This document shows positions 52,938 through 64,000 of a DNA stretch of 64,000 nt, piece after piece; the first letter of the stretch is position 1; the number at the start of each line of letters is the position of its first letter. Source of the DNA: Prorocentrum cordatum (lineage: Eukaryota; Sar; Dinophyceae; Prorocentrales; Prorocentraceae); NCBI GenBank assembly GCA_963575745.1, contig CAUYUJ010021674.1:15001-79000 (forward strand), given 5' to 3'. The position numbers were made by a program, and so were the translations under genes. The notes under the pieces were generated by a model. It had not been told where the DNA came from and searched no databases. It saw only the letters and a program-made list of their open reading frames with translations.

Positions 52938-53480
52938 TGCACATGTGATTGATCCTGCACGCTTGATTTGTCATTGCGTTGCCTTTCTTCATGCGTGCGT
53001 GTGTTGTCGTGCATGCGCGTGTGTTGAATAAGAGCTTCGCTTGATCCCTGAAAGTAGGTCATTCGTTGCTTCCTTGATTTGAGTGCTCATTGACCTTTGA
53101 ACGTGACTTTCCGTGATTTGTCACGTGGTGCCTCAAAGTAGGCCTTTGATCTTATCTGCATTCTGACCTTTAATCTCTTGTGCATTCTCAGTGGTGTTGA
53201 GACGGTAATCGCTGTATAAACCAGTGGTTACTGTATGGTCTCTCACTGCTTCTCGTGTGGTCGCTGTATAAACCAGTGGTTACTGCGCTTCACTGTTTTA
53301 GTGTTATATTCTTGTGTATGGGCAGTCTTGTGCATGTCTGTGCAGCCTCGCTGTTTGATGCACCTCTGCTTTAATCTTTGCAGCTTCGCTGTCTTCCTGT
53401 ACAGCTTCGCTGTTTAGGTTCTTTGTGTTTAGGCCTGCTCCCATGGGAGCTCGAACCGGCCTTCGCAAAAGACGCAAAAA
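52938..53480 (+). other. 3' untranslated part of the SL-bearing element
   Basis: No open frame of note. A 25-bp direct repeat (tcgctgtataaaccagtgg...) occurs at about 53209-53233 and 53261-53285, and cttcgctgt motifs repeat at about 53380-53412. It ends in a palindrome and an A-rich end. Confidence 0.6.
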
Positions 53481-54058
53481 GACCAGGTTGACGGTTCACC
53501 GCCGGCGCCAGTCCGGCGCACTGCAGAGCTAGTACCTCGTAGAGCTCTTCGGTATCGATGAGCTAGAGGAATTCCGGCGCGGGATGGAGCTAGTTGGTCG
53601 ACCCGGCCAGAAAAGAAGATGTGATGACTTTGGGTAAGAAAGCAGATTTTTCGCACCTGTAGACGACTATGAGAGTCTCTGCGTCTTAGTATGAGCTCTG
53701 TAGGCAGACTTTTACTATCAAAACACTCGGCGGAACCAACTTCACGTCGACATGAAAAAATATGAGTTTTATGTTTTTGTTCGAGAAATGCTTCCAGAAG
53801 CTCTCTCTTTCGATTCTGAGCAATCTTACGCGCGCAAGCAGCTCTACGATGTTCCCGGCGGTGACCAGGTTGACGGATCACCGCCGGCGCCAGTTGGTCG
53901 ACCCGACCAGAAAGGACAAAGGAAAAATACAAAGTTGACGTTTTTCGAGAGAGACCCAGAGAAGCTGTCTGCTTCGATTCTGAGCACTTTCGTGCCTGCA
54001 AGGAGCTCTACGAGGTTCCCGGCGGTGCCCAGGTTGACGGTTCACCGCCGGCGCCAGT
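53481..54058 (+). repeat. Residual H half, B module and two T tails with H
   Basis: 53481-53512 is the 3' part of the H split by the SL-bearing element. B at about 53534-53595, then a T unit of the gtcgacatgaaaaa type with H at 53840-53894 (one loop change, GACGGATCACC). A very short T fragment ends in H at 54003-54058. Confidence 0.75.
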
Positions 54059-54679
54059 TGGCAAGAAAAATCTCGACGGACCTTTTGCTGATTTTTGGTC
54101 GCTTGAAAATTTTGTTCTCGAAATTCAACCATTCGTTTGAGCTCTAGTGTTTTTTCCGTGAGATTCGATCTTATTCCCGCTCGCATTCTTGATCTCGGCT
54201 CGATCGGGTACCTTTTACTGCCAAAAAGCGTCCAGGCGGGATCGGCCGTTTCGAGTCATCTTGATGCGCGCTGTCGGTATTTTCTACTTAACTCGAGCTA
54301 TAGGACAGCTGCAGAGCTCATACTCACAGCAATCGATTCTGAATTATCAGGCACGTTCGTCTGTTGAACTCAGAGCTCGAAACTCGGTCTCTTGCCCGAG
54401 CTAGGTTCGCGAAACTTTTCGTACTGTTCGAGTCATCTTGAGAGTTGCTGTCGATTTTCGCACGTAACCCGGGCTGTAGGAGAGCTACAGAGCTCGTGCG
54501 CACAGAAAACGATCCAGAAGCATCAGAGGCCTTCGGCTGGTGCATCGAGAGGTCTGAAATCGCTCGAGCTGAAAAACTATTCGTTCTCTGGATTTTTGTT
54601 TTGACATTATATATGGTCAGGAAGCTCTACGATTTCCCCAGCGGTTCGAAAGGTTAACGGTTTACCGCCGGCGCCCAGT
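54059..54679 (+). repeat. Short S178 array
   Basis: Leader (ttggcaagaaaaatctcga), two monomers and a tail, with H at 54621-54679 degenerate in its 5' arm (AGCGGTTCG). Confidence 0.78.
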
Positions 54680-55038
54680 TGGTCGACCCGACCAGAAAGG
54701 AAAATGTGATAACTTTGGGTCGGTTTTGCTGAGATTTGAAAGATATCTGACACTTCATTTTGAGGAAGCAGATTTTTACGCCGAGCATTGGCATCTGAAC
54801 TTCGTTCCCTCAGCAGCTCAGCTCTCTAGAGCCAGTTCTAGTACCAGTTCACTTTCGGGAACCGACTTCATGTTGACTCCGAAAATTTCAATTTGACGTT
54901 TTTTTTAGAAAAGCTCCCAGGAGCTCGATCCTGAGCTTTCTTACAGGTGCGCTGAGCTCTACGAGGTTCCCGGCAGTGACCAGGTTGACGGTTCACCGCC
55001 TGACCTAGTCCGGGTTTTGGACGCTGCCAAGTAACTCG
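54680..55038 (+). repeat. T unit with H, then G-family tail and LINE-4 target
   Basis: T body and H at 54954-55009 (GGCAGTGA arm, 3' border cctgacctagt). Then a G-family end (ccgggttttggacgctgccaagt) and aactcg, the start of B'. The ccaagtaactcg at 55027-55038 is the upstream duplication of LINE-4. Confidence 0.75.
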
Positions 55039-58000
55039 ACGTATCACACATGTACCGTACTGTTCCACACATGTGCAGCGTGTGCTTGACTACATACTCA
55101 TTCCTACACGTTGGTGCGCGGATGAGGCACGAGCTCACCAGGAAATGAGATGCCAGGTCCAGTTTGTGGAACCCATCAACGCTACGCCAGGTATACGTGC
55201 AAAAGTCAGTGCCTATAGTGATCATGCTCTGGTCTGGGTAGATCTCAAGACCACGGAGATCAGGCGACCAGCTTTGCCACCCCGCCCTGTGTCCATGGTT
55301 GGCTGGCAGCCGACGGATGACACGGCGAGGAACATGTTTCGTGTGCTTGCGGATGTGTCGATCCAGGGGCTTGCATCTGACACGGTAGGGACGGACCTAC
55401 AACAGGTCGGACGGGTACTCTTGGAGACAGCAAAGCTTGTGGACCACACTAAGGGGCGCCCTAACTGCAAACCTATTCAGAGGCCCAGGGAGCTCATAGA
55501 GGTGGAGTCTGCCATCAGGCGTGGGGCCCTTGGGAACACTCGCAAACAACTGCTGCGTAGGAGGAAGACCCTTAGGAGACAGCATACAAGGAACCAACTC
55601 CTGCAGGACCACAAGGGATCCAGTAAGACCTCACGGTGTATCCTCAAGGAGCTGGAGTGTGAGGGTGTGCTGACAATGGACAGGACTAGGTGGATTACGG
55701 AGATCACTAGGTATGCGACGGCGTCTTACACGAACTCGGAGGAGGAAAAACGGACTTTGGAGGCCTTTCAGGAGCTCAGACACAACGACCGTGGGGTGGA
55801 GGGAAGGGTCATCACGATGGGTATGCTCATGCAGGCTCGTGCGTCTTTGAAGCCTGGGACGGCGCCCGGTAGCGATGGAATCGTTGCTGAGGTCATCCGT
55901 GAGTTGCCGTGGAGGAGCCTCTCGTTTGTGCGGCGTGCTTTCCAGAGGATTTTCGAGCAGGGAGCCTCTAGCCCTGAGACGTGGAGGCAGCTCAGTATCC
56001 AACTTGTGCCGAAGATGCGGGATGCTACACGACTCTCCAACACCAGAGGGATTTGCCTGATCAGTGTGATGAGTAAATGGTACATGGCATGTGTGTTGCA
56101 GTTTATTGATGCGTTTCCTGTGAAACGACGGTTGTGCACATACGGGTTTGAGAAGGATCAGAAGGTCACTAACGTCACGGCACAACTATCTCATCCTACT
56201 AGACATGCTAATGTGTGGGGGAAGGCGGAGTCTATGCACATGGGTGTCTTGGACATGCACAAGGCGTTCGATAATGTCACACTGCACACTATCATCAAGG
56301 CCATGCTGTGCCTTAAGTACCCTGTGTGCCTCATAAGAGCCATTGTGGAGCCCATGCTGGATAATATTGCTACCTTTGAGTTTCAGAACGTGTGCGGCGA
56401 TGAGGTGAGATACAATAAATCGGTCCGAACGGGAGGTAAGGAAGGCCCTATACTATTCAATATCGTCTTGGAGGCCATCTGGGGATCTGTGATTCAGACT
56501 TGGGATACCCTAGGTTACGGTGTCCGACTGGAAGGGGAGGGGACGGATGGTGCTCGTGTGCACCACTTCTTGTGGGCGGACAACGTCACGCTCTGTGCTG
56601 CGTCGCAACTCCAGCTACAACAGATGATCGGTATGATGACGGTAACGCTCAGACGGGCAGGGTTGGACTGGAAGGAGGATTCTTTGGCATATGTACTTTT
56701 TGGCCAGACGTACACCTGTGGCGATCCGCCGCTGCTCAGCCCGCTCTCGCCAGCCATCTGTGCGATTTCTGGAGATGAGGATCTCCCAGAGCACTTGCGC
56801 TCTACTGTTGTAATGCCGAGGAAGGAGGAGGTGGAGGTACTAGGAGTGAAGCTCAGTTCGGAAATCAAAGGTTACCACGGTTTGTAGCATGGACTGGAGA
56901 AGGGGAGGAAGGCCTATTTTGCTGACATTCAGTTTTATCGCTCCAGATCGGTCTCACTCAAGGAGAAGTTTCGCAGGTATGCCGCACGTGTGCAGTCTGT
57001 GGTGTACCGCGGATGTATAGGCTGGCCGTGCAACCTACGACTGCTGGAGAGGATTAAGGTCTGGGATGGGAGGTGTCTGAACGGTATGCGAGGATTACAC
57101 AAGAGGGGGGAGGAGACGTGGGAGGAGTTCAGGGACAGAACCACACCGAAGTCATACGAGCTATTCTTGCAGGCAGGCCACTGCAGTCTCTTAGAGAAGG
57201 TGGTCCGAGCCAATTTCGAGTTTGTGCTGGAGGTTGCCCAGTTTCATGATCGGGCCTTTGCCTCCACAGACGTGCGTGGAGCACGAGCTTGGCGCCAGAC
57301 GCTGCAGGTGATGTTAAACTGTGCAGGGGAATGGTCACTACGGAGGGACACACTTGTATCCATGTTCACGGGAGCAAGGAGGAGGGAAGGTACGAGGAGA
57401 GTGGGAGGGAGAGCGCATGCAAGTACTGACAGCTGGCATTGTCTTATGCTGGCGGCGAGTGGTAATTTACGCTGGTTCAGCATCAAGTGGAATGCTACGG
57501 ACTGGTGGAATGTAGATGCGTGCATGACGAACATACAGCCTCGATGAGAGCCCATCTTCAGGAAACCGCCCTGTGCCCCACGTCCTGTGGATACGTGGGA
57601 ATCGCCTGAGGACTCCGACAGGCTCGCTCGTAGGATTGCCCACGGGTACAACAACGAAACTGTCTGGCAGGAGGGCTCGGAGGGCTCATTATCGGTTGAA
57701 ATGACAGGAGATATTATGTGTGTGGTGAACTGGGCCCGAGGGATCTGGGAATGGCGTGATCGTTCGTACCGCAGGAGAGTGCATGGACTACATAATGATA
57801 TGAATCAACTTGCTGAGGATTACGAATTCAGGTGTGCCACTGTAGGGGCGGATCCGTGGAAGCATATTTACAGAGAGTTCAATGGTGTTGCGGATGAGCT
57901 GACTTGGGAGGCGAGGAGGGGGAGGACGGGAAGATGGCTTGACTTCACATATTTGCGACAACAAAGACATTGTATCAGACGTATCCGTGGAGGATGTGAC

Positions 58001-58288
58001 GGTGGCGTGAGTGTTGAAGGCTCTGCTCTAGGTTGCTATGTGGAGGTCTCTCTAGGGGACAACCACTGGCGACGAGTTTTCCAGGAGGCTTCTTTACTCC
58101 CTCTGGGGGCCACTGTTACAGAAAGCGAGCTTACAGCTTGTGAACGCCTGCTGCAAGGTGTTCGGCAGATTATCTCTGAGATTCTCGGGCCTCCAACCCC
58201 AAAGAGGTTGAGTGGGCGTGAGGGACTCTAGGGACTCTGTGCGGCTAGGGCGCTCGCGCCCTGTGTAGCCGACCCCAACACCTAACGC
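55039..58288 (+). mobile_element. LINE-4: 5'-truncated LINE at a G/B' junction
   Basis: About 3.25 kb, flanked by the 12-bp duplication ccaagtaactcg (55027-55038, 58289-58300). Truncated within the endonuclease domain. The 3' UTR has a GC-rich hairpin (CGGCTA, GGGCG, loop ctcg, CGCCC, bulge, TAGCCG) at about 58242-58271. Unlike LINE-1 to -3 it does not sit in an H loop, and it has almost no A tail. Confidence 0.88.
55040..58231 (+). pseudogene. LINE-4 ORF2 with two in-frame stops
   Basis: One continuous reading frame with a TAG at 56885-56887 and a TGA at 57545-57547. Endonuclease remnant: RVLDYILIPTRW and YSDHALVW. Reverse transcriptase: APGSDGIVAEVI, NTRGICLISVMSKWY, motif A LDMHKAFDN, motif C WADN (Asp at 56579). 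After the first stop, a thumb-like region (KFRRYAARVQSVVYRG). After the second, the RNase H-like part: TGDI (Asp 57710), YREFNGVADELTWEAR, then GGCDGGV (Asp 57998) and TESELTACERLL (58121-58129). Motif order is the same permuted order as in LINE-2 and LINE-3. The lack of frameshifts makes this a fairly young copy. Confidence 0.87.
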
Positions 58289-59334
58289 CCAAGTAACTCG
58301 TAGAGCTTCCCTTAGCTAGTTGCGGGAAGCTTAAGAGTAATTCCGGCGCGCTGGAGAGCTAGTTGGCAAGAAAAATATCGACGGACCTTTTGATAACTTT
58401 TGGTCGGTTGAAACTTTTGTTCTCGAGATTCAACAATTCGTTAGAGCTCTAGTATTTCTTCCCGTGATTTTCGATCTTATTCCCGCTCGCCGTCTTAATC
58501 TCAGGTCGATCGGGTAGATATTACTGCCACAAAGCGTCCAGGCGGGATTGGCCGTTTCGAGTCATCTTGATATTCGTTGTCGTTTTTTTTTGTGCTGAAC
58601 TCGAGATTTAGGGGAGCTACATAGCTCATAGTCACAGAAACCGATTCACAATCATCAGGCGCGTTTGTCTGTTGAATCGAGAGCTTTGAACTCGGTCTGC
58701 TGCCCGAGCTAGGTTCGCGAAGCTTTTCGTGTTGTTCGAGTCATCTTGAGAGGTGCCGTCAGTTTTCTGTGCTTAGCTCGGGGTGTAGGGGGGCTACAGG
58801 GCTGGTAATCACAGGAATCGGTTTTGAGACATCAGGCGTGTCCGTCTGTCATATCAAGAGCTCGGAAATCGGTCTTCTGCCCGAGCTAGGTCGCGAAACT
58901 ATTCGTATTGTTCGAGTCATCTTGAGAGATGTGTCGGTTTTCTGCACTTAACTCGGGCTGTAGGGGGGCTACACGGCTGGTAATCACAGGAATCTATTCG
59001 GACATCAGGCGCGTCTGCCTGTCGCATTTAGAGGTCTGAACTCGGTCTGATACTCGAGCTAGGTTCGCGAAACTATTTGTATTGTTCGAGTCATCTTGAG
59101 AGGTACTGTCGATTTTCGCACGTAACTCGGGCTGTAGGAGAGCTACAGAGCTCTTACGCACAGAAAACGATCCAGAAGCATCAGGGGCGTTCGGCTGTTG
59201 CATCGAGAGGTCTCAAATTGCTCGGGCTGAAAAACTATCCGTTCTCTGCAATTTTTTCGGCATTATATATGGTCAGGAAGCTTTACGAGTCCCCCAGCGG
59301 TAAGAAAGGTTGACGGTTTACCGCCGGCGCCCAG
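58289..59334 (+). repeat. B' module and S178 array
   Basis: B' (aactcgtagagcttcccttagctagttgc) continues directly from the LINE-4 3' duplication, then a leader, about four monomers, a tail and H at 59278-59334 (CCCAGCGGTAA arm). Confidence 0.8.
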
Positions 59335-60913
59335 TTCCCGGAGAGCTGTCTGAGAGCTGAAGGGTTTAAGATTAGAAAGCCGGACGGTGGTGGTGCCTCC
59401 CAGCAACCCATCTTCGCCGCTCCAGAATAACTCGTAGAGCTTCCCTTAGCTAGATGCTGGAAGCTTAAGAGTAATTCGGGGGCGCTGGAGAGCTAGTTGG
59501 CAAGAAAAATCTCGACGGACCTTTTGGTCACTTTTGGTCGGTTGAAAATTTTGTTCTCGAAATTCAACCATTCGTTAGAGCTCTAGTATTTTTTCCCGTG
59601 ATATCCGATCTTATTCCCGCTCGCCGTCTTAATCTCAGGTCGATACGGTAGATATTACTGCCAAAAAGCATCCCGGCGGGATCGGCTGTTTCGAGTCATC
59701 TTGACACGCGTTGACGGTTTTTTGTATTTAACTCGAGCTGTAGGACAGCTACAGAGCTGATACTTACAGAAACCGATTCAGAATCATCAGGCACATTTGT
59801 CTGTTGCATCCAGAGGTCTGAACTCGGTCTGCTGCCCGAGCTAGGTTCGCGAAACTATTCGTATTGTTCGAGTCATCTTGAGAGGTGCTGTCGGTTTTCT
59901 GTACTTAACTCGGGCTGTAGAGGGGCTACAGGGCTGTCAATCGCAGAAACTGATTCAGAGACATCAAGTGCGTCTGCCTGTTGCATCCAGGTCTGAAATC
60001 AGTGTGCTACTCGAGCTAGGTCTGCAAAACTATTCGTATCGTTCGGGTCTCAACAGGGACTGTCGGTGTTCCTTGTGCTTAACGCGAGTTCTAGGGTAGC
60101 TACAGAGCTAATCAGGCGCGTTGTCTGTTGCATCCAGAGGTCTGAACTCGTTCTGCTACTCGAGCTAGGTTCGCGAGACTATTCGTATCGTTCGAGTCAT
60201 CTTGAGAGGTGCTGTCCGTTTTCGCACGTAACTCGGGCTGTAGGAGACCTACAGAGCTCATGCGCACAGAAACTGATTTGGAATTATCAGGCCCGTTCGT
60301 CTGTTGCATCTTGAGTTCTGAACTGGGTCTGCTACTCGGGCTAGTATTCGTATTCTTCGAGTCATCTAGACAGATGTTGTCCATTTTCTGCATTGAATTC
60401 GGGCTGTAGGAGAGCTACAGAGCTGGTGCACTCAGAAACTGATATACAGAAGTATTGGGAGCGTTCGTCTGTTGCTTCGAGAGGTCTGAACTCGGTCTGC
60501 TACCCGAGCTAGGCTCACAAAACTAATCGTATTCGACTGACATTTTTTTACGAAATGATGATGCATTTATTCACTGAACTCGAGCTGCAGAGCGCTCTTC
60601 GGCCGAAAAATCAGAAGGACATCATGAGGCGCGAAGCGTCTAGACGCTTGCTTTGGGTCTGTTGTGAGCGCAGACGCTAAACACGGATTCGTACTCTGCT
60701 TTTTTCTCCCTAATGGTATTTCCTATGCGCTGGCTATAGAACTGTTAGCACAGCAATGAGATATCACTAGACGCCTGAGATCAGTCTGCTGTCAGCGCTC
60801 GGGCTGAAAAACTATTCGTTCTCTGCTAAGTCTGTGGACATGATATATGGTCAGGAAGCTCTACGAATCTCCCGGCGGTAAGAAAGGTTGACGGTTTACC
60901 GCCGGCGCCCAGT
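59335..60913 (+). repeat. G fragment, B' and S178 array
   Basis: G-family fragment 59338-59427, B' to about 59495, then a leader and about six monomers. These include one with a short deletion (near 60045-60110) and the variant last monomer (about 60540-60790) also seen near 51000. H at 60855-60913. Confidence 0.78.
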
Positions 60914-61182
60914 CCCCGCAGCAGTTCGCCCGACCCGGCAGCGGGCTCGGGGGCGCTTTCCACGTGTGCCTGCACGCGTGCAGGCACGTGTGGAAGCGTT
61001 CCTGGCAGCGCTTCAGCAGGGCTGCAGGGCAGCCCCCCAGAGCTCTCTAGGAAAGATTTCCCCTCCCCGACGGTCTCTTCGCTCTCCGGTTTTTGGACGC
61101 TACCAAGTAGACGCTACCAAGTCCCGTTCCGGAGGTCTTTTCGCTCTCCGGGTTTTGGGGCGCTACCAATGGACGCTACCAG
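60914..61182 (+). repeat. G-family GC-rich unit
   Basis: Starts ccccgcagcagttcgcccg. It contains a 22-bp perfect palindrome at 60966-60987 and the shared aagcgttcctggcagcgcttcag, then three closely spaced ggacgctaccaagt-type ends. Confidence 0.72.
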
Positions 61183-62300
61183 GTACCTCGTAGAGCTCTT
61201 CGGCAAGATGAGCTAAGAGGAACTCAGGCGCAGGCTGGAGCTAGTTGGCCGACCCGACCTTAAAGAGACAATGTGGTAACTTGAGGTCGGTTTTTGAATC
61301 TTTATGCAAAATTTGAAAATTCGTTTAGAGAGCCGGTATTCTTCTTACCTGTAGTGGGTAATTCCGCGTCTGAAAGTTAAATTCTCAGGTCCGTAGCTTC
61401 AATATTACTATCAAAAGAGTTGAGGGAATCGTCGGCCGTTTCGAGTCATCTTGACACGCGTTAACGGTTTTTCTGTATTTAACTCGAGATTTAGGACAGC
61501 TACAGAGCTGATGCTTACAGAAACCGATTCAGAATCATCAGGCGCGCTCGTCTGTCCCATCGAGAGGTCTGAACTTGGTCTGCTATTCGAGCTATATCCG
61601 CAAAACTATTCGTATTATACGAGTGATCGTGACAGGTGCTGTCGGTTTCCCTTAACTCAAGATTTTAGAAGAGCTACAGAGCTGGTGCGCATATACACTG
61701 ATCCAGTATCATCTGGCGCGTTCTTTTCCCGCATCGAGAGGTCTGAACTCGGTCTGGCACTCGAGCTAGGTCCACGAAGCGAAGATGCAAAACGAAAAGA
61801 ACGTATTTTCGAGCTTTTCTTTATGCTTGAGAAAGCTTTTTTCGTGTTCTCCGAGCAGCGCCGCGCGAGAACAGAGCTCTACGAGGCTTCCCGCGGTTGC
61901 CTGGTTGACGGCTTGCCGCCGGATTCCATTCTCGACATCCCTCGTAGAGCTCTTCGTTATCGATGGGCTAGAGGAGTTCCGGCGCGGGCTGGAGCTAGTT
62001 GGTCGACACGACCAGAAAAGAAGATGTGGTAACTTGGGGTCGGTTTTGCGAAGATTTGAAATATATTTGACAATTCATTTTGAGAAACCAGATTTTTCGC
62101 ACATGTAGTGGGTTGTGCCGCGTCTGCCAGTGAAATTCTCAGGTCCGTAGCTGCAGTATTACTATCAAAACACTTGGGGGAACGGGCGTTGGATGAGAAC
62201 AGAAAAAACGTGATTTTTCGAGTCTTTCAGGTCTTGCTCCAGACGCTTTCTTCATGTCTACCGAGGGGCGCCGTGTGAGAAAAGAGCTCTACGAGGGCCC
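61183..62300 (+). repeat. B, T and S178 mosaic up to LINE-5
   Basis: B variant (61183-61243), a T unit (ttggccgacccgacc), part of an S178 array (about 61430-61785, two monomers), a T tail with a degenerate H at 61874-61929, B fragment (ctcgtagagctcttcgttatcgatggg) and a T unit ending gagctctacgagggccccgg, the start of an H cut by LINE-5. Confidence 0.7.
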
Positions 62301-64000
62301 CGGGTGGAGGAACATCAAACAAAATGGAGTTCGGCACTGTGTGAGCATACCAAGGGGAAGTTTGCGAATGAGCAGATCAGGAGGGAGACGGAGGAGGTGA
62401 TGGAGGAGCTCAGGGACCAGGCCCAGACGGACACCATCAGGTTGACTTTCGACTTTAGTGCGATGATGGATGCCAGATCCAGACTGTCGGTGGGCAAGCA
62501 GACGGGGGAGGACGGGATCACGGTTAGCATGCTGAAGACTCTAGGCTTCGGGAACCTTCAGGAGATATTTAAGACGTTTTCGGCGATCTATGAGGGGCGG
62601 GAGCCGACGCCAGAGGACTGGCGCAGGATCGTACTCACGCTCATCCCCAAGAGTGAGAAGATTACGAGTTTGGAGGATACCAGAGCGATTGCAGTTTCTT
62701 CGTGCTTAACTAAGTGGTATTCGCTTTCCCTGGTTGTGGTACTGGAGAGGTTCCTGGCCAAAAACTTGGACCCCGAGGTGAATGTATATGGGTTTATGTT
62801 TGGGAGAAAAACGACGGAGGTCACCTCGATGATCAAACATATCGGTAAACATGCCTCGATTTGGGGGAAGGGCCAGAGCTTTTGGCTCTGCAGTTGTGAT
62901 ATTCTGAAAGCGTACGATCACCTTCGACTTACGACATGTGTGAAAGCAATGAGAAAGCTGGGAGTTCCTTCTTCTTTTCAGTATGCTATCTTGGAGCCGA
63001 TGCTGAGAAACACGGCGACGGCAAATTTCCAGAGTACCCAGTGCGAAACAGTGCCGTGGGACACCTGTGTTAGGACGGGAGGGGTTGAGAGCCCCATCTT
63101 ATTTGTGCTAGTCACGATTGCGATGATTGGCCCGACTGTGCACTCGTGGAAAGAGAGGGGCCTCGGCTACAACATCGAGAGACCGAGAGCGTATGCAGAT
63201 TCGATCGAGGCTAAAGTTGGAGCCAGCTCTCGCACTATCGAAGGCTCCCAGGAGATGGAGGTACACCAGATTCTCAGTCATGCGATATGGGCGGATAACT
63301 TTTTCATCTTCGCCCAAGGAGATAGACAGGAGGGAAAGAATATGATTTCCACGATGATGAAGGAACTTACGATATCCATACGTGAATGGGGCTTCGAATG
63401 GAAACCCAGCTCGATTGATTTAGCGACGTTTGGGATAGACTTTGATGCAGATCCGTTGGAGGTTCAAATCCCGACCAAATCTTCAGAACCAGGAGCGAAA
63501 AGACAGAGAACAGAGATCAAATCTTTTGAATCAGCTGCGAGAGTAACTCCATTGACAGGGCCAACACCACTTCCTCATTCGTATATGCCAGCGTCAACAT
63601 CACTTCTTCATTCACATTTGCCAGCGCCGCAATCACATCTTCATTCGACACATCCGACAGCTACGCTGAGCAAGATATCCGACAGCTACGCTGAACAGAC
63701 ATATCAGACAGCTACGCTGAACAGAAACATGCCAGTTCCCCAGTCGCCTTTGACAGCGCCAACGACATTTCCTTATGCACATTTGCGAACGCCAATGCCA
63801 GTTGTTCATACTCGTGTGTCATCGTCGTCGTTGATAAGAGTGCCTGTTGTTCTTTCGCATTTGTCAGCGCCAACGCCATCTCTTCATACTCGTGTGTCTT
63901 CGTCGTCGTCGATAAGAGTGCCTGTTGTCTCAGCTTGTAGTGTGCAGCCTGTTGCCTCAGCTTGCAGTGTGCACGCATTGTCTGAGAATGCGGGTGCTGT
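62301..64000 (+). mobile_element. LINE-5: 5'-truncated copy of the LINE-2 family
   Basis: From about 62301 the sequence follows LINE-2 (from about 26570) closely to the window end. The 5' junction lies in the H 5' part (gagggccccgg), before the stem arm, so the H is disrupted rather than split in its loop. The 3' end lies outside the window. Confidence 0.88.
62301..64000 (+). CDS. LINE-5 ORF2 (RT part), partial at both ends
   Basis: Frame open through the whole stretch (phase: codon start at 62310; first in-frame ATG 62400) with no stop. It encodes the LINE-2-like RT: GEDGITVSMLK, IPKSEKI, DTRAIAV, CDILKAYDHL (motif A) and WADN (Asp at 63294). Many differences from LINE-2 are conservative. 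The Ser/Thr/Pro linker after the RT has rearranged short repeats (ATLSKISDSYAEQTYQTATL, SSSSIRVPVVSACS). The endonuclease is absent and the RNase H-like part would lie beyond the window. Confidence 0.85.

Larger units (their letters stand above)
51524..53480 (+). mobile_element. Retrocopied SL-trans-spliced transcript (possibly non-autonomous element)
   Basis: Begins with DinoSL and ends near cgcaaaagacgcaaaaa, followed by gaccaggttgacggttcacc, the 3' half of an H of the TGA/TCA type. The 5' target half is missing beyond gagctccacgag, so the insertion was accompanied by a small target deletion. Near the 3' end lies a 14-bp palindrome at 53437-53450 (GCTCCCATGGGAGC). Mobilisation by one of the H-targeting LINEs is an inference from the 3' junction. 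Confidence 0.7.

Noticed and set aside
53209-53285. 25-bp direct repeat containing tataaa as a promoter
   Set aside because: Lies in the 3' untranslated part of a retrocopied transcript. TATA boxes are not typical of dinoflagellates, and no downstream gene uses it.

Overview
The window is dinoflagellate nuclear DNA. The clearest evidence is a complete 22-nt dinoflagellate spliced-leader (DinoSL) sequence at 51524-51545, with two shorter SL-like remnants at 23829-23853. I see no ordinary host gene, rRNA or tRNA. The window is a dense, almost purely head-to-tail mosaic of repeat modules into which several LINE (non-LTR) retrotransposons have inserted. Nearly every module and every LINE reads on the + strand.

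Five module types make up the matrix. S178 is a ~178-bp tandem repeat, usually with its own leader (starting near tggcaagaaaaatctcga) and tail. T is a ~300-450-bp unit starting tggccgacc and ending in one of two alternative tails. H is a ~57-bp hairpin module that closes nearly every S178 array and T unit: GAGCTCTACGAG, then a GGCGGTRA stem arm, a loop containing GGTTGACGG, the TYACCGCC arm, and CCAGT. B is a ~62-bp module starting acctcgtagagctc. G is a GC-rich family with long palindromes. The two H stem arms co-vary (TGA with TCA, TAA with TTA).

LINE-1 (8961-12861), LINE-2 (23834-29862) and LINE-3 (38473-44565) are each inserted at the same place in an H loop, with 12-13-bp target-site duplications. 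LINE-4 (55039-58288) sits at another module junction with its own 12-bp duplication. LINE-5 (62301 to the window end) is a 5'-truncated relative of LINE-2. A sixth, degenerate LINE (about 46013-48360) belongs to a different lineage with a normal YADD reverse transcriptase. At 51524-53480 lies a retrocopied, SL-trans-spliced transcript encoding an unrecognised Gln/Glu-rich protein.

LINE-2 and LINE-3 are near full length: ORF1 (coiled coil plus a shared C-terminal domain), then ORF2 (AP-like endonuclease, reverse transcriptase, RNase H-like domain). Three features stand out. (1) The C-terminal RNase H-like domain is in circularly permuted order in LINE-1 to LINE-4. (2) Reverse transcriptase motif C is [W/Y]ADN instead of [F/Y]ADD in LINE-1 to LINE-5. 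(3) ORF1 and ORF2 lie in the same frame separated by one UGA; in LINE-3 the endonuclease catalytic Asn and Glu lie between that UGA and the first ATG. Together the window suggests LINEs with an unusual RNase H and RT, integrating into a structured hairpin repeat that may also supply trans-splice acceptor sites.
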